Source: Rhodobacterales bacterium | GTDB lineage: Bacteria > Pseudomonadota > Alphaproteobacteria > Rhizobiales > Stappiaceae | Length of the DNA: 44,347 nt | Reading direction: 5' to 3' | Assembly (NCBI GenBank): GCA_008107755.1 | Contig: VIRH01000069.1 | Location: 1 to 44,347, forward strand | Shown: positions 17,876 through 26,245 of the stretch, in pieces | How the letters are laid out: each line of letters begins with the position of its first letter | Numbering within the stretch: the stretch's first letter is position 1 | Made by a program: the position numbers and the translations under genes | Notes under the pieces: model-generated | Seen by the model: only the letters and a program-made list of their open reading frames with translations | Told to the model about the DNA's origin: nothing | Database searches by the model: none

Positions 17876-18505
17876 ATGAACCAGCCATCCCATTTCGACA
17901 GCAAGTACACCGTCACGCTTGATGCCCTGCGCAGAACCATCTGCATGTGTGCGCCGGGGGAAGACCTGGTGCTGCACGAAACCTCGCTTACGGCACAATA
18001 CGGCATGTCCAGAACGCCGATCCGGCAGATCCTGCAGCGACTGGCCTACGAACGGCTGGTGGAAACGCGCAGCGGCGTCGGCACAATGGCCGTCCCCCTG
18101 CTTGAGGAAAACCGCGAACGTGATCTGCTGACGCACCGGGGCATCCTGCAGGCCGTCCTGCTGCACGATCTGCCGGACCTGACGATCGCGCAGCAATCCG
18201 ACATTCTGGCGCTTGCGGGCATGGCCTCCATGGCCGGCGACGGCACCAGGGACAGGGATCTGCAATACGATATTCGCAACCGCCTGCATGTCCTGCTGGC
18301 GGGCCTCATTGTCGATCCGATTTTAAAAGATACGTTTTCGGCCAGCTACTGGCGCGTGGTCCGCTGGGACATGCATGACCTGGCAACCGCTCCGGATGCC
18401 GCGTCCGATGCCTTGCGCGCACTCGTGGGTGAAATTGCGCAGGACCGCCATGACAGCACCCGAGAGCTTTTCCGGCGCGTGCTCGAGGGCGAGATTTCAG
18501 CGTAG
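17876..18505 (+). CDS. GntR-family (FadR/FCD) transcriptional regulator
   Basis: 209 residues. A winged helix-turn-helix fills about 10-75 (core LTAQYGMSRTPIRQILQRLAYERLVETRSGVG), followed by an all-helical FCD-type effector domain. Likely a ligand-responsive repressor of the divergent aap transporter genes and of itself, through the two 18-bp palindromes. The helical domain is shorter than usual and its metal-binding His residues are hard to place, so the ligand may be held differently. The neighbouring DHDPS-type gene may also belong to the regulon; only a weak site resemblance is seen near 19587-19599. Confidence 0.87.
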   Translation: MNQPSHFDSKYTVTLDALRRTICMCAPGEDLVLHETSLTAQYGMSRTPIRQILQRLAYERLVETRSGVGTMAVPLLEENRERDLLTHRGILQAVLLHDLPDLTIAQQSDILALAGMASMAGDGTRDRDLQYDIRNRLHVLLAGLIVDPILKDTFSASYWRVVRWDMHDLATAPDAASDALRALVGEIAQDRHDSTRELFRRVLEGEISA

Positions 18506-18534
18506 CGGTCCAGCCGGGAGCCTGAGACAGGTGA

Positions 18535-19476
18535 TCATGCGTCGCGTTCCCTCAAAAGGGTCCGCACGGCATCGGCAGCGATCGCCTCTTCATCCTCATC
18601 CTGTTCCGGCGCATTGAGACTTGCGGCAATCGCGTCGAGAACCCGGCGTGAGGCGGTCTCCAGAGGGACGAATGGCGGCAGAACGGTCTGCCAGACCTCG
18701 TCGCCCGAGCGCCGACCCACGAGATATTTCACCGACGGGATGATCGGCTGACCGGCGATCTCGGCCCGAAGAGCGGTGATCCGTTCCCCAAGTCCGTTCG
18801 TGTCGCCTTCGCTCAGGAGGCGCGCACAGAGCGGAGCGGTGATGTTGACGGTCGCGGAAATGCATCCTGCAAAGCCTGAGGCAGCGCTTTCGCCCAGCGC
18901 CGTTTCCGACCCCGGAAAGACCTTGAACCCCGGCAGACGTGCCGCCAGCGTCCGGCAATAGTCCAGATCCCCGGACGAGTCCTTGATCCCGGTAAAGCGG
19001 TGCGGATGGCGTTTCGCAAGGCGCTCGACAACCTCGACGGGGATCGGCGTGCCGGTCATTTGCGGATAATTGTAGAAACAGATCTCGATCGGCACGCTGC
19101 CCAGCGCCCGGTCCAGCGCCTCGTACCAGCCAACCAGCCCGTCATTGCCGACCGGCTTGTAGTAGAAGGGCGGCAGCACCAGCGCGACGCGATATCCCAT
19201 GCCCGCCGCCAATCGCGTCAGCTCCAGAGTGTCGTGCAACGACGGCAGGCCGCTGCCGACCATCAGCCGCTCCGGGTCGATCGCACCTGCTGCCCAGGAC
19301 ATGACCTGCTTGCGCTGCGCCATGCCGAGCGAATTGGCTTCGCCCGTCGTGCCAAGCACGTTCAACCCGTCGCATCCGGCTGCGAGCGCCCATGTGCAAT
19401 GCTCGAGAAACGCGGCCTTCACCGGCGCGAGACTTTCGTCCACAGGTGTCGGTACAGCCGCAATGAGTCCCTTCAT
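18535..19476 (-). CDS. DHDPS/N-acetylneuraminate lyase family protein
   Basis: 313-residue class I Schiff-base TIM barrel. It shows GTTGE (42-46), the catalytic tyrosine in FYNYPQ (135-137) and the Schiff-base lysine K165 in GIKDSSGD. The acidic C-terminal tail (PEQDEDEEA) is not part of the barrel. Family members include dihydrodipicolinate synthase, 2-keto-3-deoxy-sugar-acid aldolases and Delta1-pyrroline-4-hydroxy-2-carboxylate deaminase. The last is the next step after the D-hydroxyproline dehydrogenase encoded at 6147-7397, so it is the preferred inference; residues alone do not settle it. It is convergent with gntR, 29 bases apart. Confidence 0.75.
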   Translation of the reverse strand: MKGLIAAVPTPVDESLAPVKAAFLEHCTWALAAGCDGLNVLGTTGEANSLGMAQRKQVMSWAAGAIDPERLMVGSGLPSLHDTLELTRLAAGMGYRVALVLPPFYYKPVGNDGLVGWYEALDRALGSVPIEICFYNYPQMTGTPIPVEVVERLAKRHPHRFTGIKDSSGDLDYCRTLAARLPGFKVFPGSETALGESAASGFAGCISATVNITAPLCARLLSEGDTNGLGERITALRAEIAGQPIIPSVKYLVGRRSGDEVWQTVLPPFVPLETASRRVLDAIAASLNAPEQDEDEEAIAADAVRTLLRERDA

Positions 19477-19736
19477 GATACTTGCTCCCCGGCGCCAGTC
19501 CCCCGGACTGATCAGGCTGCCATCCGCTTGACGGACGTGAGTGTCTTTGATGTCGACGAACGAAAGGTCCGCCCCGGTGACTTCACTTTACAGGTGTACG
19601 GCACAGGACCGTTACGCTCAAAAAGCCCCACGCGATGAACTCCCGCAAATGAATGTAGAGCATCCGCCCGCCCTCATAAACAGTCGGCGGAAACTGTTGG
19701 AGCTGGAAGTGGTTTCAACCGGATGCGCCTCAAAAA

Positions 19737-20633
19737 TCATTGAAGTTCGGCCCGCAGCCATTGGATCAGCCGATCGACGTTCGCATGCCCGCCACGTCCC
19801 GGACCGCGAAACACGGAAATTTCCGTCGGGCGCTTGATGCTCGCGGCACTGGCACGTACGAGCTTTCCTTCCGCGAGCAGTCCCGAGACGGTTCTCTGCC
19901 AGCCGAGCGCAATCCCCTGACCGGCAACGGCAGCCTGGAGAACCAGCGGATAGCTGTCGAAGCAAACGACCCGCGTCGACGGCTGCCATCGCTCCCCGCA
20001 GGCATCGAACCAGTCCGGCCAGTCGAACCAGTCTTGCGGCACGACACGATGCGTCAGAAGGCGGAACCGTAAAAGCTCGTTCACCTCGAGCGGCAGGCTC
20101 GCCTCGCCCGCAAACCCCGGCGCGCAGACAGGGAAGATTTCATCGGAGGCCGTGAACAGAAGCCGGGCGGATCCGGACGGGCGCCCGCTTGTCTGGATTG
20201 CGACGTCGAAATGTTCGCCGGCCTGCGTCAGGGGTTCGATGGCACTCACCACCTGAAGCTGGAGCTCCGGATAAAGCGCATGAAAGCGGGAGAGGCGCGG
20301 CATAAGCCAGTAGAACGCCTCGCACAACTGACACCGCAGAATGACCGTCCCCAAATCTCCGGCACCCGTGAGGAGAGAGACCTCCTGCGAGATCAGCGAC
20401 AAGGCTTCGCCGACGACCCGCCCCAGCCGGCGCCCTTCCTCGGTCAGGAAAACCGACCTGTTGCGCCGCTCGAAGAGCTTCAGTCCCAGCTCCCCTTCAA
20501 GCTGACCGATCTGACGGCTGATCGCCGTTTGCGTGAGACCAAGCTCCTCTGCCGCCTTCGAGAAATTCTCATGGCGCGCTGCAGCCTCGAAGGGTCTGAG
20601 GCGGGACAGGGGCGGCAGGGAAACAGAATGCAT
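19737..20633 (-). CDS. LysR-family regulator (GcvA-like)
   Basis: 298 residues. An N-terminal winged HTH (about 8-66, FSKAAEELGLTQTAISRQIGQLEGELGLKLFER) is followed by a periplasmic-binding-protein-like effector domain. The opening LPPLSRLRPFEAAARH is typical of the GcvA/AmpR branch. Divergent from the EamA transporter gene with about 69 bases between starts, it probably controls that gene. The AT-rich TTTAATCATTTTTAA (20660-20674) in the gap fits the T-N11-A LysR box. Effector unknown. Confidence 0.88.
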   Translation of the reverse strand: MHSVSLPPLSRLRPFEAAARHENFSKAAEELGLTQTAISRQIGQLEGELGLKLFERRNRSVFLTEEGRRLGRVVGEALSLISQEVSLLTGAGDLGTVILRCQLCEAFYWLMPRLSRFHALYPELQLQVVSAIEPLTQAGEHFDVAIQTSGRPSGSARLLFTASDEIFPVCAPGFAGEASLPLEVNELLRFRLLTHRVVPQDWFDWPDWFDACGERWQPSTRVVCFDSYPLVLQAAVAGQGIALGWQRTVSGLLAEGKLVRASAASIKRPTEISVFRGPGRGGHANVDRLIQWLRAELQ

Positions 20634-20702
20634 GATGGAAACTCATGGAATGTAACTCTTTAATCATTTTTAACAGCCATCAAATTGCATTTCCATGCCG
20701 TC

Positions 20703-21635
20703 ATGGCATCGATCTCACTTCCTTTCAAACCTGTTCCCATATTGAGCCAGGGCATTCTTGCGATCACCGCGGCAGTTTTTCTGCTCTCCCTCTCCGACGC
20801 ACTTGTGAAGAGCTTTAGCACCACCTTCGGGCTGGGACAGATGCTCGCGGTTCGCTCTGCACTTGCGGCAGGCCTTCTCGTCTTGTTCATGACGGCTGTA
20901 CGAAAAACTTTATTTGCGCACGCGCTGACGAACCGCTGGGTGCTTGCCCGCAGTCTCTGCCTGACCCTCATGTGGGTGTGCTACTACGCCGCTCTTCCGG
21001 CAATGAGCTTTCCCGTGGCCGCCGCCTGCTTCTACACCTCGCCCATGTGGATGACGCTGCTTTCCGCCGGCGTGATGCGGCGCCGCATGCCGGCAAGAAA
21101 CTGGGCCGCATCAGGTCTTGGACTTGCCGGCGTGCTGGCAATGGTGCGCCCGGATGCCGGCGCGGCGACACCGGCCATGATCCTGCCGCTGCTCGCCGCG
21201 TTTCTCTATGCTGTTTCGGCGATGATCACCGGAGCCAAATGCCGCGCTCAAGCACCGCTCGCGATGGCGGTCAACCTCAACCTCGTCCTCTCCGGTGCCG
21301 GCCTTTGTCTGATCGTGCTTCTTGCGGTCACGGGAACGGACCGGGAGGATGGATTCCTTCGAGCCATCTGGCCGGTGCTCGGCCCGGGAGACTGGGGCGT
21401 CCTCATCGCGACGGCGCTCATGGCCGCCGTCATCACCGCGCTGGTCGCCTTCGCCTATCAGCGCGCACCGGCGCCAACGGTGGGTCTGTTCGACAATGGC
21501 TATCTTGTCTTCGCAGCCTTCTGGGGCATGCTGCTTTTTGCCGAACCACCCGGCGTGTCGGAAACCATCGGAATGCTGCTGATCGGCGCCGGCGCCATCC
21601 TTTCGGCAATGTCGCCCACCGCTTCCAGGCAATGA
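20703..21635 (+). CDS. EamA/DMT-family transporter
   Basis: About 311 residues with ten hydrophobic spans arranged as two EamA repeats, the usual drug/metabolite transporter plan. Exports or imports small metabolites in the inner membrane; substrate unknown, but DMT proteins beside a LysR gene often export amino acids. ATG 20703 is preferred over a TTG six codons earlier; neither has a clear ribosome site. Confidence 0.87.
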   Translation: MASISLPFKPVPILSQGILAITAAVFLLSLSDALVKSFSTTFGLGQMLAVRSALAAGLLVLFMTAVRKTLFAHALTNRWVLARSLCLTLMWVCYYAALPAMSFPVAAACFYTSPMWMTLLSAGVMRRRMPARNWAASGLGLAGVLAMVRPDAGAATPAMILPLLAAFLYAVSAMITGAKCRAQAPLAMAVNLNLVLSGAGLCLIVLLAVTGTDREDGFLRAIWPVLGPGDWGVLIATALMAAVITALVAFAYQRAPAPTVGLFDNGYLVFAAFWGMLLFAEPPGVSETIGMLLIGAGAILSAMSPTASRQ

Positions 21636-21653
21636 CGCAAACGCGCAAAGAAA

Positions 21654-21683
21654 AGCCGCGGCCATTCGATGACGGCCGCGGCT
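21654..21683 (-). terminator. Rho-independent terminator of the fucose-pathway operon
   Basis: Ten-base perfect arms AGCCGCGGCC (21654-21663) and GGCCGCGGCT (21674-21683) with a 10-base loop, followed on the minus strand by TTTTCTTT. It lies about 32 bases beyond the hydrolase stop and also closes off the convergent transporter gene. Confidence 0.8.
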
Positions 21684-21714
21684 GAGAGACAAAAATCGTG
21701 TCGGGTCGAAAGGC

Positions 21715-22554
21715 TCAGGCCTTGCCGACCGTCTGGCGCTGTGTGCCCAGGCCTTCGATGGAAAGTTCCATCGTCTCGCCGCCCTTCAGGTAAACCTGCG
21801 GCTTCTGGCCCATGCCGACGCCCGGGGGCGTGCCCGTGGAGATGACGTCGCCCGGCTGCAGGCTCATGAAATGGCTGACATAGCTGACCAGATGGGCGAC
21901 GCCAAACACCATGGTCTCTGTCGAGCCGTCCTGATAGCGCTTGCCATCGACTTCCAGCCACATCTTCAGCTTCTGCGGATCGGCGACTTCGTCGCGGGTC
22001 ACCAGCCACGGGCCGATCGGGCCGAAGGTGTCGCAGCCCTTGCCCTTGTCCCAGGTCGCGCCGCGTTCCAGCTGGAATTCGCGCTCGGAAACGTCGTTGA
22101 CCACGCAATAACCCGCGACATGCTCCATCGCGTCGGCTTCCTCGATGTAGCTGCCGCCCTTGCCGATGATGATGCCGAGTTCCACTTCCCAATCGGTCTT
22201 CTTCGAGCCGCGCGGGATCTTCACCTCGTCGTTCGGACCGGTGATGGCGCTGGTTGCCTTCATGAAAATGACCGGTTCGCTCGGCACCTCGGCGCCGGTC
22301 TCCGCGGCGTGGTCGGAATAGTTGAGGCCGATGCAGATGAACTTGCCGACCCGGCCGACACACGGCCCGATGCGTCCCTCTGCCAGCTCCGGCAGGGAGG
22401 CTGCGTCAAGCGCGGCGATCTTCGAAAGGCTGTCCGGCAAAAGCGCGTCACCGGCGATGTCATCGACATGGGCCGAGAGATCGCGCAGCTTTCCGTCCCC
22501 GTCCAGAAGGGCGGGCTTTTCCTGTCCGGGATTTCCGACACGGAGGAGTTTCAT
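21715..22554 (-). CDS. 2,4-diketo-3-deoxy-L-fuconate hydrolase (FAH family)
   Basis: 279-residue fumarylacetoacetate-hydrolase-family protein. The divalent metal is held by E123 and E125 (DWEVELG) and D154 (VVNDVSERE). The FICIGLNYSDHA entry and STGTPPGVGMG motif are typical. In the nonphosphorylative L-fucose route it cleaves 2,4-diketo-3-deoxy-L-fuconate to pyruvate and L-lactate. It lies next to fuconate dehydratase and the keto-deoxy-fuconate dehydrogenase, so this substrate is a strong inference; a 2,4-diketo-3-deoxy-rhamnonate substrate is the close alternative. Last gene of its operon. Confidence 0.85.
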   Translation of the reverse strand: MKLLRVGNPGQEKPALLDGDGKLRDLSAHVDDIAGDALLPDSLSKIAALDAASLPELAEGRIGPCVGRVGKFICIGLNYSDHAAETGAEVPSEPVIFMKATSAITGPNDEVKIPRGSKKTDWEVELGIIIGKGGSYIEEADAMEHVAGYCVVNDVSEREFQLERGATWDKGKGCDTFGPIGPWLVTRDEVADPQKLKMWLEVDGKRYQDGSTETMVFGVAHLVSYVSHFMSLQPGDVISTGTPPGVGMGQKPQVYLKGGETMELSIEGLGTQRQTVGKA

Positions 22555-22683
22555 GGGCGTATCCTCATTTTCTGGGTCACCAGCTGTGATGGTCGCCCAT
22601 CAATGCAGCAGACCCGGTGGTTTTGAAAGGTCTCAAGCCTCCGCTCCGGTACTCTCCGGTCGGCGGACGCATGGAGTGAGGTC

Positions 22684-23979
22684 TCAGGCAGCCGGGACGG
22701 GGCCGACGCGAAAGACATGTTTCTCGATGGAGGCCGGCTTCATCTCGATGGAAAAGCCCGGCAGCGACGGCGGCATGTAGGCCGCATTCCGGATGACGCA
22801 GGGATCGATGAAATGCTCATGCAGATGATCGACATATTCGATCACCCGGCCGTCCTTCGTGCCCGATACCGCCACGAAGTCGATCATGGACAGGTGCTGG
22901 ACGTATTCGCACAGACCGACGCCGCCCGCATGCGGCCAGACAGGAAGCTTGAACTTCGCCGCCATCAGCAGCACCGCAAGCACCTCGTTCAGCCCGCCCA
23001 TGCGGCAGGAGTCTATCTGCACAATATCAATCGCCCCGCCCGCGATCATCTGTTTGAAGACGATCCGGTTCTGGCACATCTCGCCGGTCGCCACCTTCAC
23101 CGGCGCAACCGCCTCGCGGATTTTCGCGTGGCCGGCGATATCGTCCGGGCTGGTCGGTTCCTCGATGAAATAGGGTTTTGCGAAGGACAGCTCCTTCAGC
23201 CAGTCGATGGCCTGACCGACTTCCCAGACCTGATTGGCGTCGATCATCAGGTATCTGTCCGGCCCGAGTTCCTCGCGCGCGATCCTGAGCCTGCGGATGT
23301 CGTCCTCAAGATCCCGTCCAACCTTCAGCTTCACATGGGTATAGCCGGCGTCCACCGCTTCCCGGCACAGTCGCCGCAGCTTGTCGTCCGGATAGCCGAG
23401 CCAGCCGGCAGAGGTCGTGTAGCAGGGGTAGCCGGACACCTCGAGCTGCGCGATCCGTTCGGCCTTGCCGGCTTCGGCGGCTTTCAGGATTTCCAGCGCC
23501 TCATCCCGCGTAATTACATCGGTGAGATAGCGGAAATCGACGATATCGACGATTTCCTGCGGGCTCATGTCCGCCACCAGACGCCAGACCGGCTTGCCGG
23601 CGACCTTCGCAAGAAGATCCCAGACCGCGTTGACCACGGCACCGGTCGCCAGATGCATCGCGCCCTTGTCCGGTCCGATCCAGCGCAGCTGGCTGTCCGA
23701 CGTGACATGGCGCCAGAACCGACCGGGGTTTTCCGTGATCCAGGCAAGGTCAAGCCCGACCACCAGATGGCGCATCGCCTCGATGGCGGCAACGCAGATG
23801 TCGTTGCCGCGGCCGATGGTGAAGGTGAGCCCGTGGCCCTCCAGTCCGTCGGTATCGGTCTCCAGCACAACATAAGCGGCGGAATAGTCCGGGTCCGGAT
23901 TCATGGCGTCCGAACCATCGAGCGACTGGGACGTCGGGAACCTGAGGTCGTGGGTCCTCAGACCTGTGATCTTGGTCAA
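22684..23979 (-). CDS. fucD: L-fuconate dehydratase
   Basis: 431-residue enolase-superfamily enzyme, mandelate racemase subgroup, FucD branch by length and motifs. Catalytic and metal residues are K217/K219 (THVKLKV), D247 (MIDANQ), E273 (FIEEPTSPDD), E300 (ATGE) and H350 (WPHAGGVGLCE). All are one position before those of the characterised Xanthomonas FucD. It dehydrates L-fuconate to 2-keto-3-deoxy-L-fuconate. A 129-base gap without obvious signals separates it from the hydrolase gene downstream; 23 bases separate it from the dehydrogenase gene upstream. Confidence 0.93.
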   Translation of the reverse strand: MTKITGLRTHDLRFPTSQSLDGSDAMNPDPDYSAAYVVLETDTDGLEGHGLTFTIGRGNDICVAAIEAMRHLVVGLDLAWITENPGRFWRHVTSDSQLRWIGPDKGAMHLATGAVVNAVWDLLAKVAGKPVWRLVADMSPQEIVDIVDFRYLTDVITRDEALEILKAAEAGKAERIAQLEVSGYPCYTTSAGWLGYPDDKLRRLCREAVDAGYTHVKLKVGRDLEDDIRRLRIAREELGPDRYLMIDANQVWEVGQAIDWLKELSFAKPYFIEEPTSPDDIAGHAKIREAVAPVKVATGEMCQNRIVFKQMIAGGAIDIVQIDSCRMGGLNEVLAVLLMAAKFKLPVWPHAGGVGLCEYVQHLSMIDFVAVSGTKDGRVIEYVDHLHEHFIDPCVIRNAAYMPPSLPGFSIEMKPASIEKHVFRVGPVPAA

Positions 23980-24002
23980 CTTGCTTCGTTCCTTAAGGTG
24001 TC

Positions 24003-24734
24003 TCAGATCGTCCAGCCGCCGTCGATGGCATAGGCCTGGCCGGTGGTGTAGGTCGCATTGGCGAGGTGAACCGCAAGGTCCGCAATCTCTTCCGGCGTGC
24101 CGATGCGGCCGATCGGCTGGCGAGCTATGAAGGCGGCACGTGCGGTCTCGTAGTCGCCCTGCGCCCGCAGGCGATCCTGCAGCGACGGGCTCTCCACCGT
24201 GCCGGGGCAGATAGCGTTGCAGCGAATGTTCTGCCCCACATAGTCGGCGGCGACCGCCTTGGTCAGTCCGATCACCGCTGCCTTGGTGGTGCCGTAGGCA
24301 AAGCGGTTCGGCACACCCTTGATGGAGCTTGCGACCGACGACATGTTGACGATCGCCCCGCCGCCTCGTTCCAGCATGGCCGGCAGAACGGCGCGGATGG
24401 TGCGGATCATCGACCGCACATTGAGATCGATGGCAAAATCGAAATCACTGTCCGGCATGTCCATGATCGAGCCGGAGTGCACGAACCCCGCCCCGTTGAA
24501 GAGAGCGTCGAACGGTCCGTTTTCCGAAACGACCGACTGAACCGCCTCGTCCTTCAGGACATCCATGATCCGGATATCAATGCCATCCGCACCCTTGAGT
24601 TCGCCAAGCGTCGCCTCGTTGATATCGGTGGCAACGACCCGGGCGCCGCGCGCAGCGAACGCCAGTGCCGTCGCACGGCCGATCCCCTGCCCTGCCGCCG
24701 TCACCAGAACGGTCTTGTCCTTCACCCAATCCAT
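24003..24734 (-). CDS. 2-keto-3-deoxy-L-fuconate dehydrogenase (SDR)
   Basis: 243-residue short-chain dehydrogenase. It has the cofactor loop TAAGQGIG (12-19), D37 at the end of the second strand (NAD preference), and the catalytic set S133, Y147 and K151 (YGTTK), with C-terminal AIDGGWTI. It oxidises 2-keto-3-deoxy-L-fuconate to the 2,4-diketo acid, the step between FucD and the hydrolase whose genes follow. Start at ATG 24734 because GGAG is eight bases upstream; a GTG three codons earlier lies on that ribosome site. Confidence 0.86.
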   Translation of the reverse strand: MDWVKDKTVLVTAAGQGIGRATALAFAARGARVVATDINEATLGELKGADGIDIRIMDVLKDEAVQSVVSENGPFDALFNGAGFVHSGSIMDMPDSDFDFAIDLNVRSMIRTIRAVLPAMLERGGGAIVNMSSVASSIKGVPNRFAYGTTKAAVIGLTKAVAADYVGQNIRCNAICPGTVESPSLQDRLRAQGDYETARAAFIARQPIGRIGTPEEIADLAVHLANATYTTGQAYAIDGGWTI

Positions 24735-24848
24735 GTTCGTCACTCCATATGCCCGTCAGGCGGACTTCTTCTTGCGTTCCACGATGTGGATCTGATCGGC
24801 GACGCGCCGACGTCGTCATTCCGGTTGAGCAGCTCGGCTGCTCCCCGT

Positions 24849-25922
24849 TCAGGGCCTTTGCGCCAGTGGCGTTGCCGGTGCGGCGGAAGACTCGTAAGCC
24901 GCTTCGACAAGCGCCATCGTGTTCCAGGCATCCTCGACCGAACTGACCAGCTCCTCGTCCTCGCCACAGACGAAGCGCTGGAGATTGGCCATGCGGCCGA
25001 CGAAGGCATCCGGAAACCAGGCGCCTTTCAGCGGCACGGAAATCCACTCGTTCGATCCTTTCGGATTGATCTCCAGAATATCCGGTTCGCCGCGCGGATA
25101 GTCGAGATTGACCCCGAGCTGCAGATAGGCAGCGCCCTCGGTGCCGCAGACGCGGAACTCGCAGGCCTGATACTTCCGACCGAACTTGTGGTCGTGATTG
25201 ATCGACAGCGCGCAGCGCACCGTGTCGCCATAGTCGAGGATAGCGCTGGTGCGGGTCTGCGCCATGTCATGGTTCGGATGTCCCATCGACCGGGCATGCA
25301 CCCCCTTCGGATCGCCCAGCACCTGACGGATCAGGTCGAGGTAATGAATGGAATGCATGGTGATCTCGATCCGTGGCAGCCCTTTCAGAAAGGCCCAGAG
25401 CTCCCACGGCGTGTCCAGCGCCAGCCAGGCGTCGAAATCGACAACCTCGCCGAGCCAGCCCTTCGCGATCGCATCCTTCAGGGCCAGCATCATGGGCGCG
25501 AAGCGGAGCTGGAAATTGACGGCCGCGCGGAGCTTGCGCTCGCGGCAGATCTTCAGAATGTCGGTTGCGGCTGCCAGATCGCTTCCCATCGGCTTCTGGA
25601 TCAGAACACCGGCGCCTTCCGGAATTGCGCTCAGGATACCGGCATGAACCGTGGGCGGGGTTGCCAGATCGAAGATCGCGTCCGGAACGGCGAGCGCTTC
25701 TTCCTGGGTCCGGAACGCGGTCACCCCCCATTCATCGGCCAGCTTTTTCGCCTTGTCATGGTCCGGATCGAAAAGGCCGGCGATCGGAAAGCCGCCCTTG
25801 CGATAGGCCGGGAAATGGGCATCCCCAACGATGGACCCCGCCCCGAAGGTCACGATAGGTCTGGGGTTCGACGGCAGCGGCCATTCCTGCGACAGCGATG
25901 CCGGATCAAAACGATCAGTCAT
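24849..25922 (-). CDS. Gfo/Idh/MocA family oxidoreductase
   Basis: 357 residues. The N-terminal Rossmann fold begins at TFGAGSIVGDAHF (25-37). The family's EKP motif appears as QKP with K110, and the catalytic helix as MHSIHYLDLIRQ (H193). The family oxidises sugars or inositols at a ring carbon with NAD(P). No other fucose 1-dehydrogenase candidate is in the window, so it may supply the first oxidation of the pathway, though L-fucose dehydrogenases known so far are mainly SDR or aldo-keto reductases. It overlaps the mutarotase gene by 8 bases. The 114-base gap to the SDR start shows no terminator. Confidence 0.8.
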   Translation of the reverse strand: MTDRFDPASLSQEWPLPSNPRPIVTFGAGSIVGDAHFPAYRKGGFPIAGLFDPDHDKAKKLADEWGVTAFRTQEEALAVPDAIFDLATPPTVHAGILSAIPEGAGVLIQKPMGSDLAAATDILKICRERKLRAAVNFQLRFAPMMLALKDAIAKGWLGEVVDFDAWLALDTPWELWAFLKGLPRIEITMHSIHYLDLIRQVLGDPKGVHARSMGHPNHDMAQTRTSAILDYGDTVRCALSINHDHKFGRKYQACEFRVCGTEGAAYLQLGVNLDYPRGEPDILEINPKGSNEWISVPLKGAWFPDAFVGRMANLQRFVCGEDEELVSSVEDAWNTMALVEAAYESSAAPATPLAQRP

Positions 25923-26244
25923 GGTGAAATACTTCCTCCATCATCGCCCACCATTCCCCGTCCTTGCGCGTGTCGAACGGCTTCTGGCAGGGCGAGCAAA
26001 CAGCCCACCATTCCTGCGTCTTCGGATCAGCCGCCATTTGGGCTGTGTCGGCCGCAAAATCGGTGCCGTGATATTCCCAGTAGCCGAACAGGAGATTTTC
26101 CGGTTCCTTGAGAAAGATAGAATAGTTGCGGATGTTGCACTTCGAAATCATGTCGAGGACATCCGGCCAGACAGCGGCGTGCAGCCGCTTGTATTCGGTG
26201 ATCTTGTCGGCCTCGAGCCCGATCACCATTCCCATTCGCTGCAT
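25915..26244 (-). CDS. L-rhamnose/L-fucose mutarotase (RhaM family)
   Basis: 109 residues, the full RhaM (COG3254) length of a small ferredoxin-like barrel. Conserved features are EYKRLHAAVWPDVLDMI with the catalytic His22, IRNYSIFL, and the paired tryptophans of EWWAVCSP. It interconverts sugar anomers so that dehydrogenase or transporter receives the right form. In nonphosphorylative deoxy-sugar clusters this family acts on L-fucose or L-rhamnose. Overlap with the oxidoreductase gene (8 bases) and a 1-base gap to the dehydratase gene show tight coupling. Confidence 0.87.
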   Translation of the reverse strand: MQRMGMVIGLEADKITEYKRLHAAVWPDVLDMISKCNIRNYSIFLKEPENLLFGYWEYHGTDFAADTAQMAADPKTQEWWAVCSPCQKPFDTRKDGEWWAMMEEVFHHD

Positions 26245-26245
26245 G

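Noticed and set aside
18535..19476. Calling this gene dapA (dihydrodipicolinate synthase)
   Set aside because: The family residues are shared with many lyases and deaminases, and the neighbourhood is catabolic, not lysine biosynthesis.
19587..19599. TTTACAGGTGTAC as a third GntR site upstream of the DHDPS-like gene
   Set aside because: It shares only fragments (TACAGGT, TAC) with the 18-bp operator and lacks its TGTATACA palindrome.
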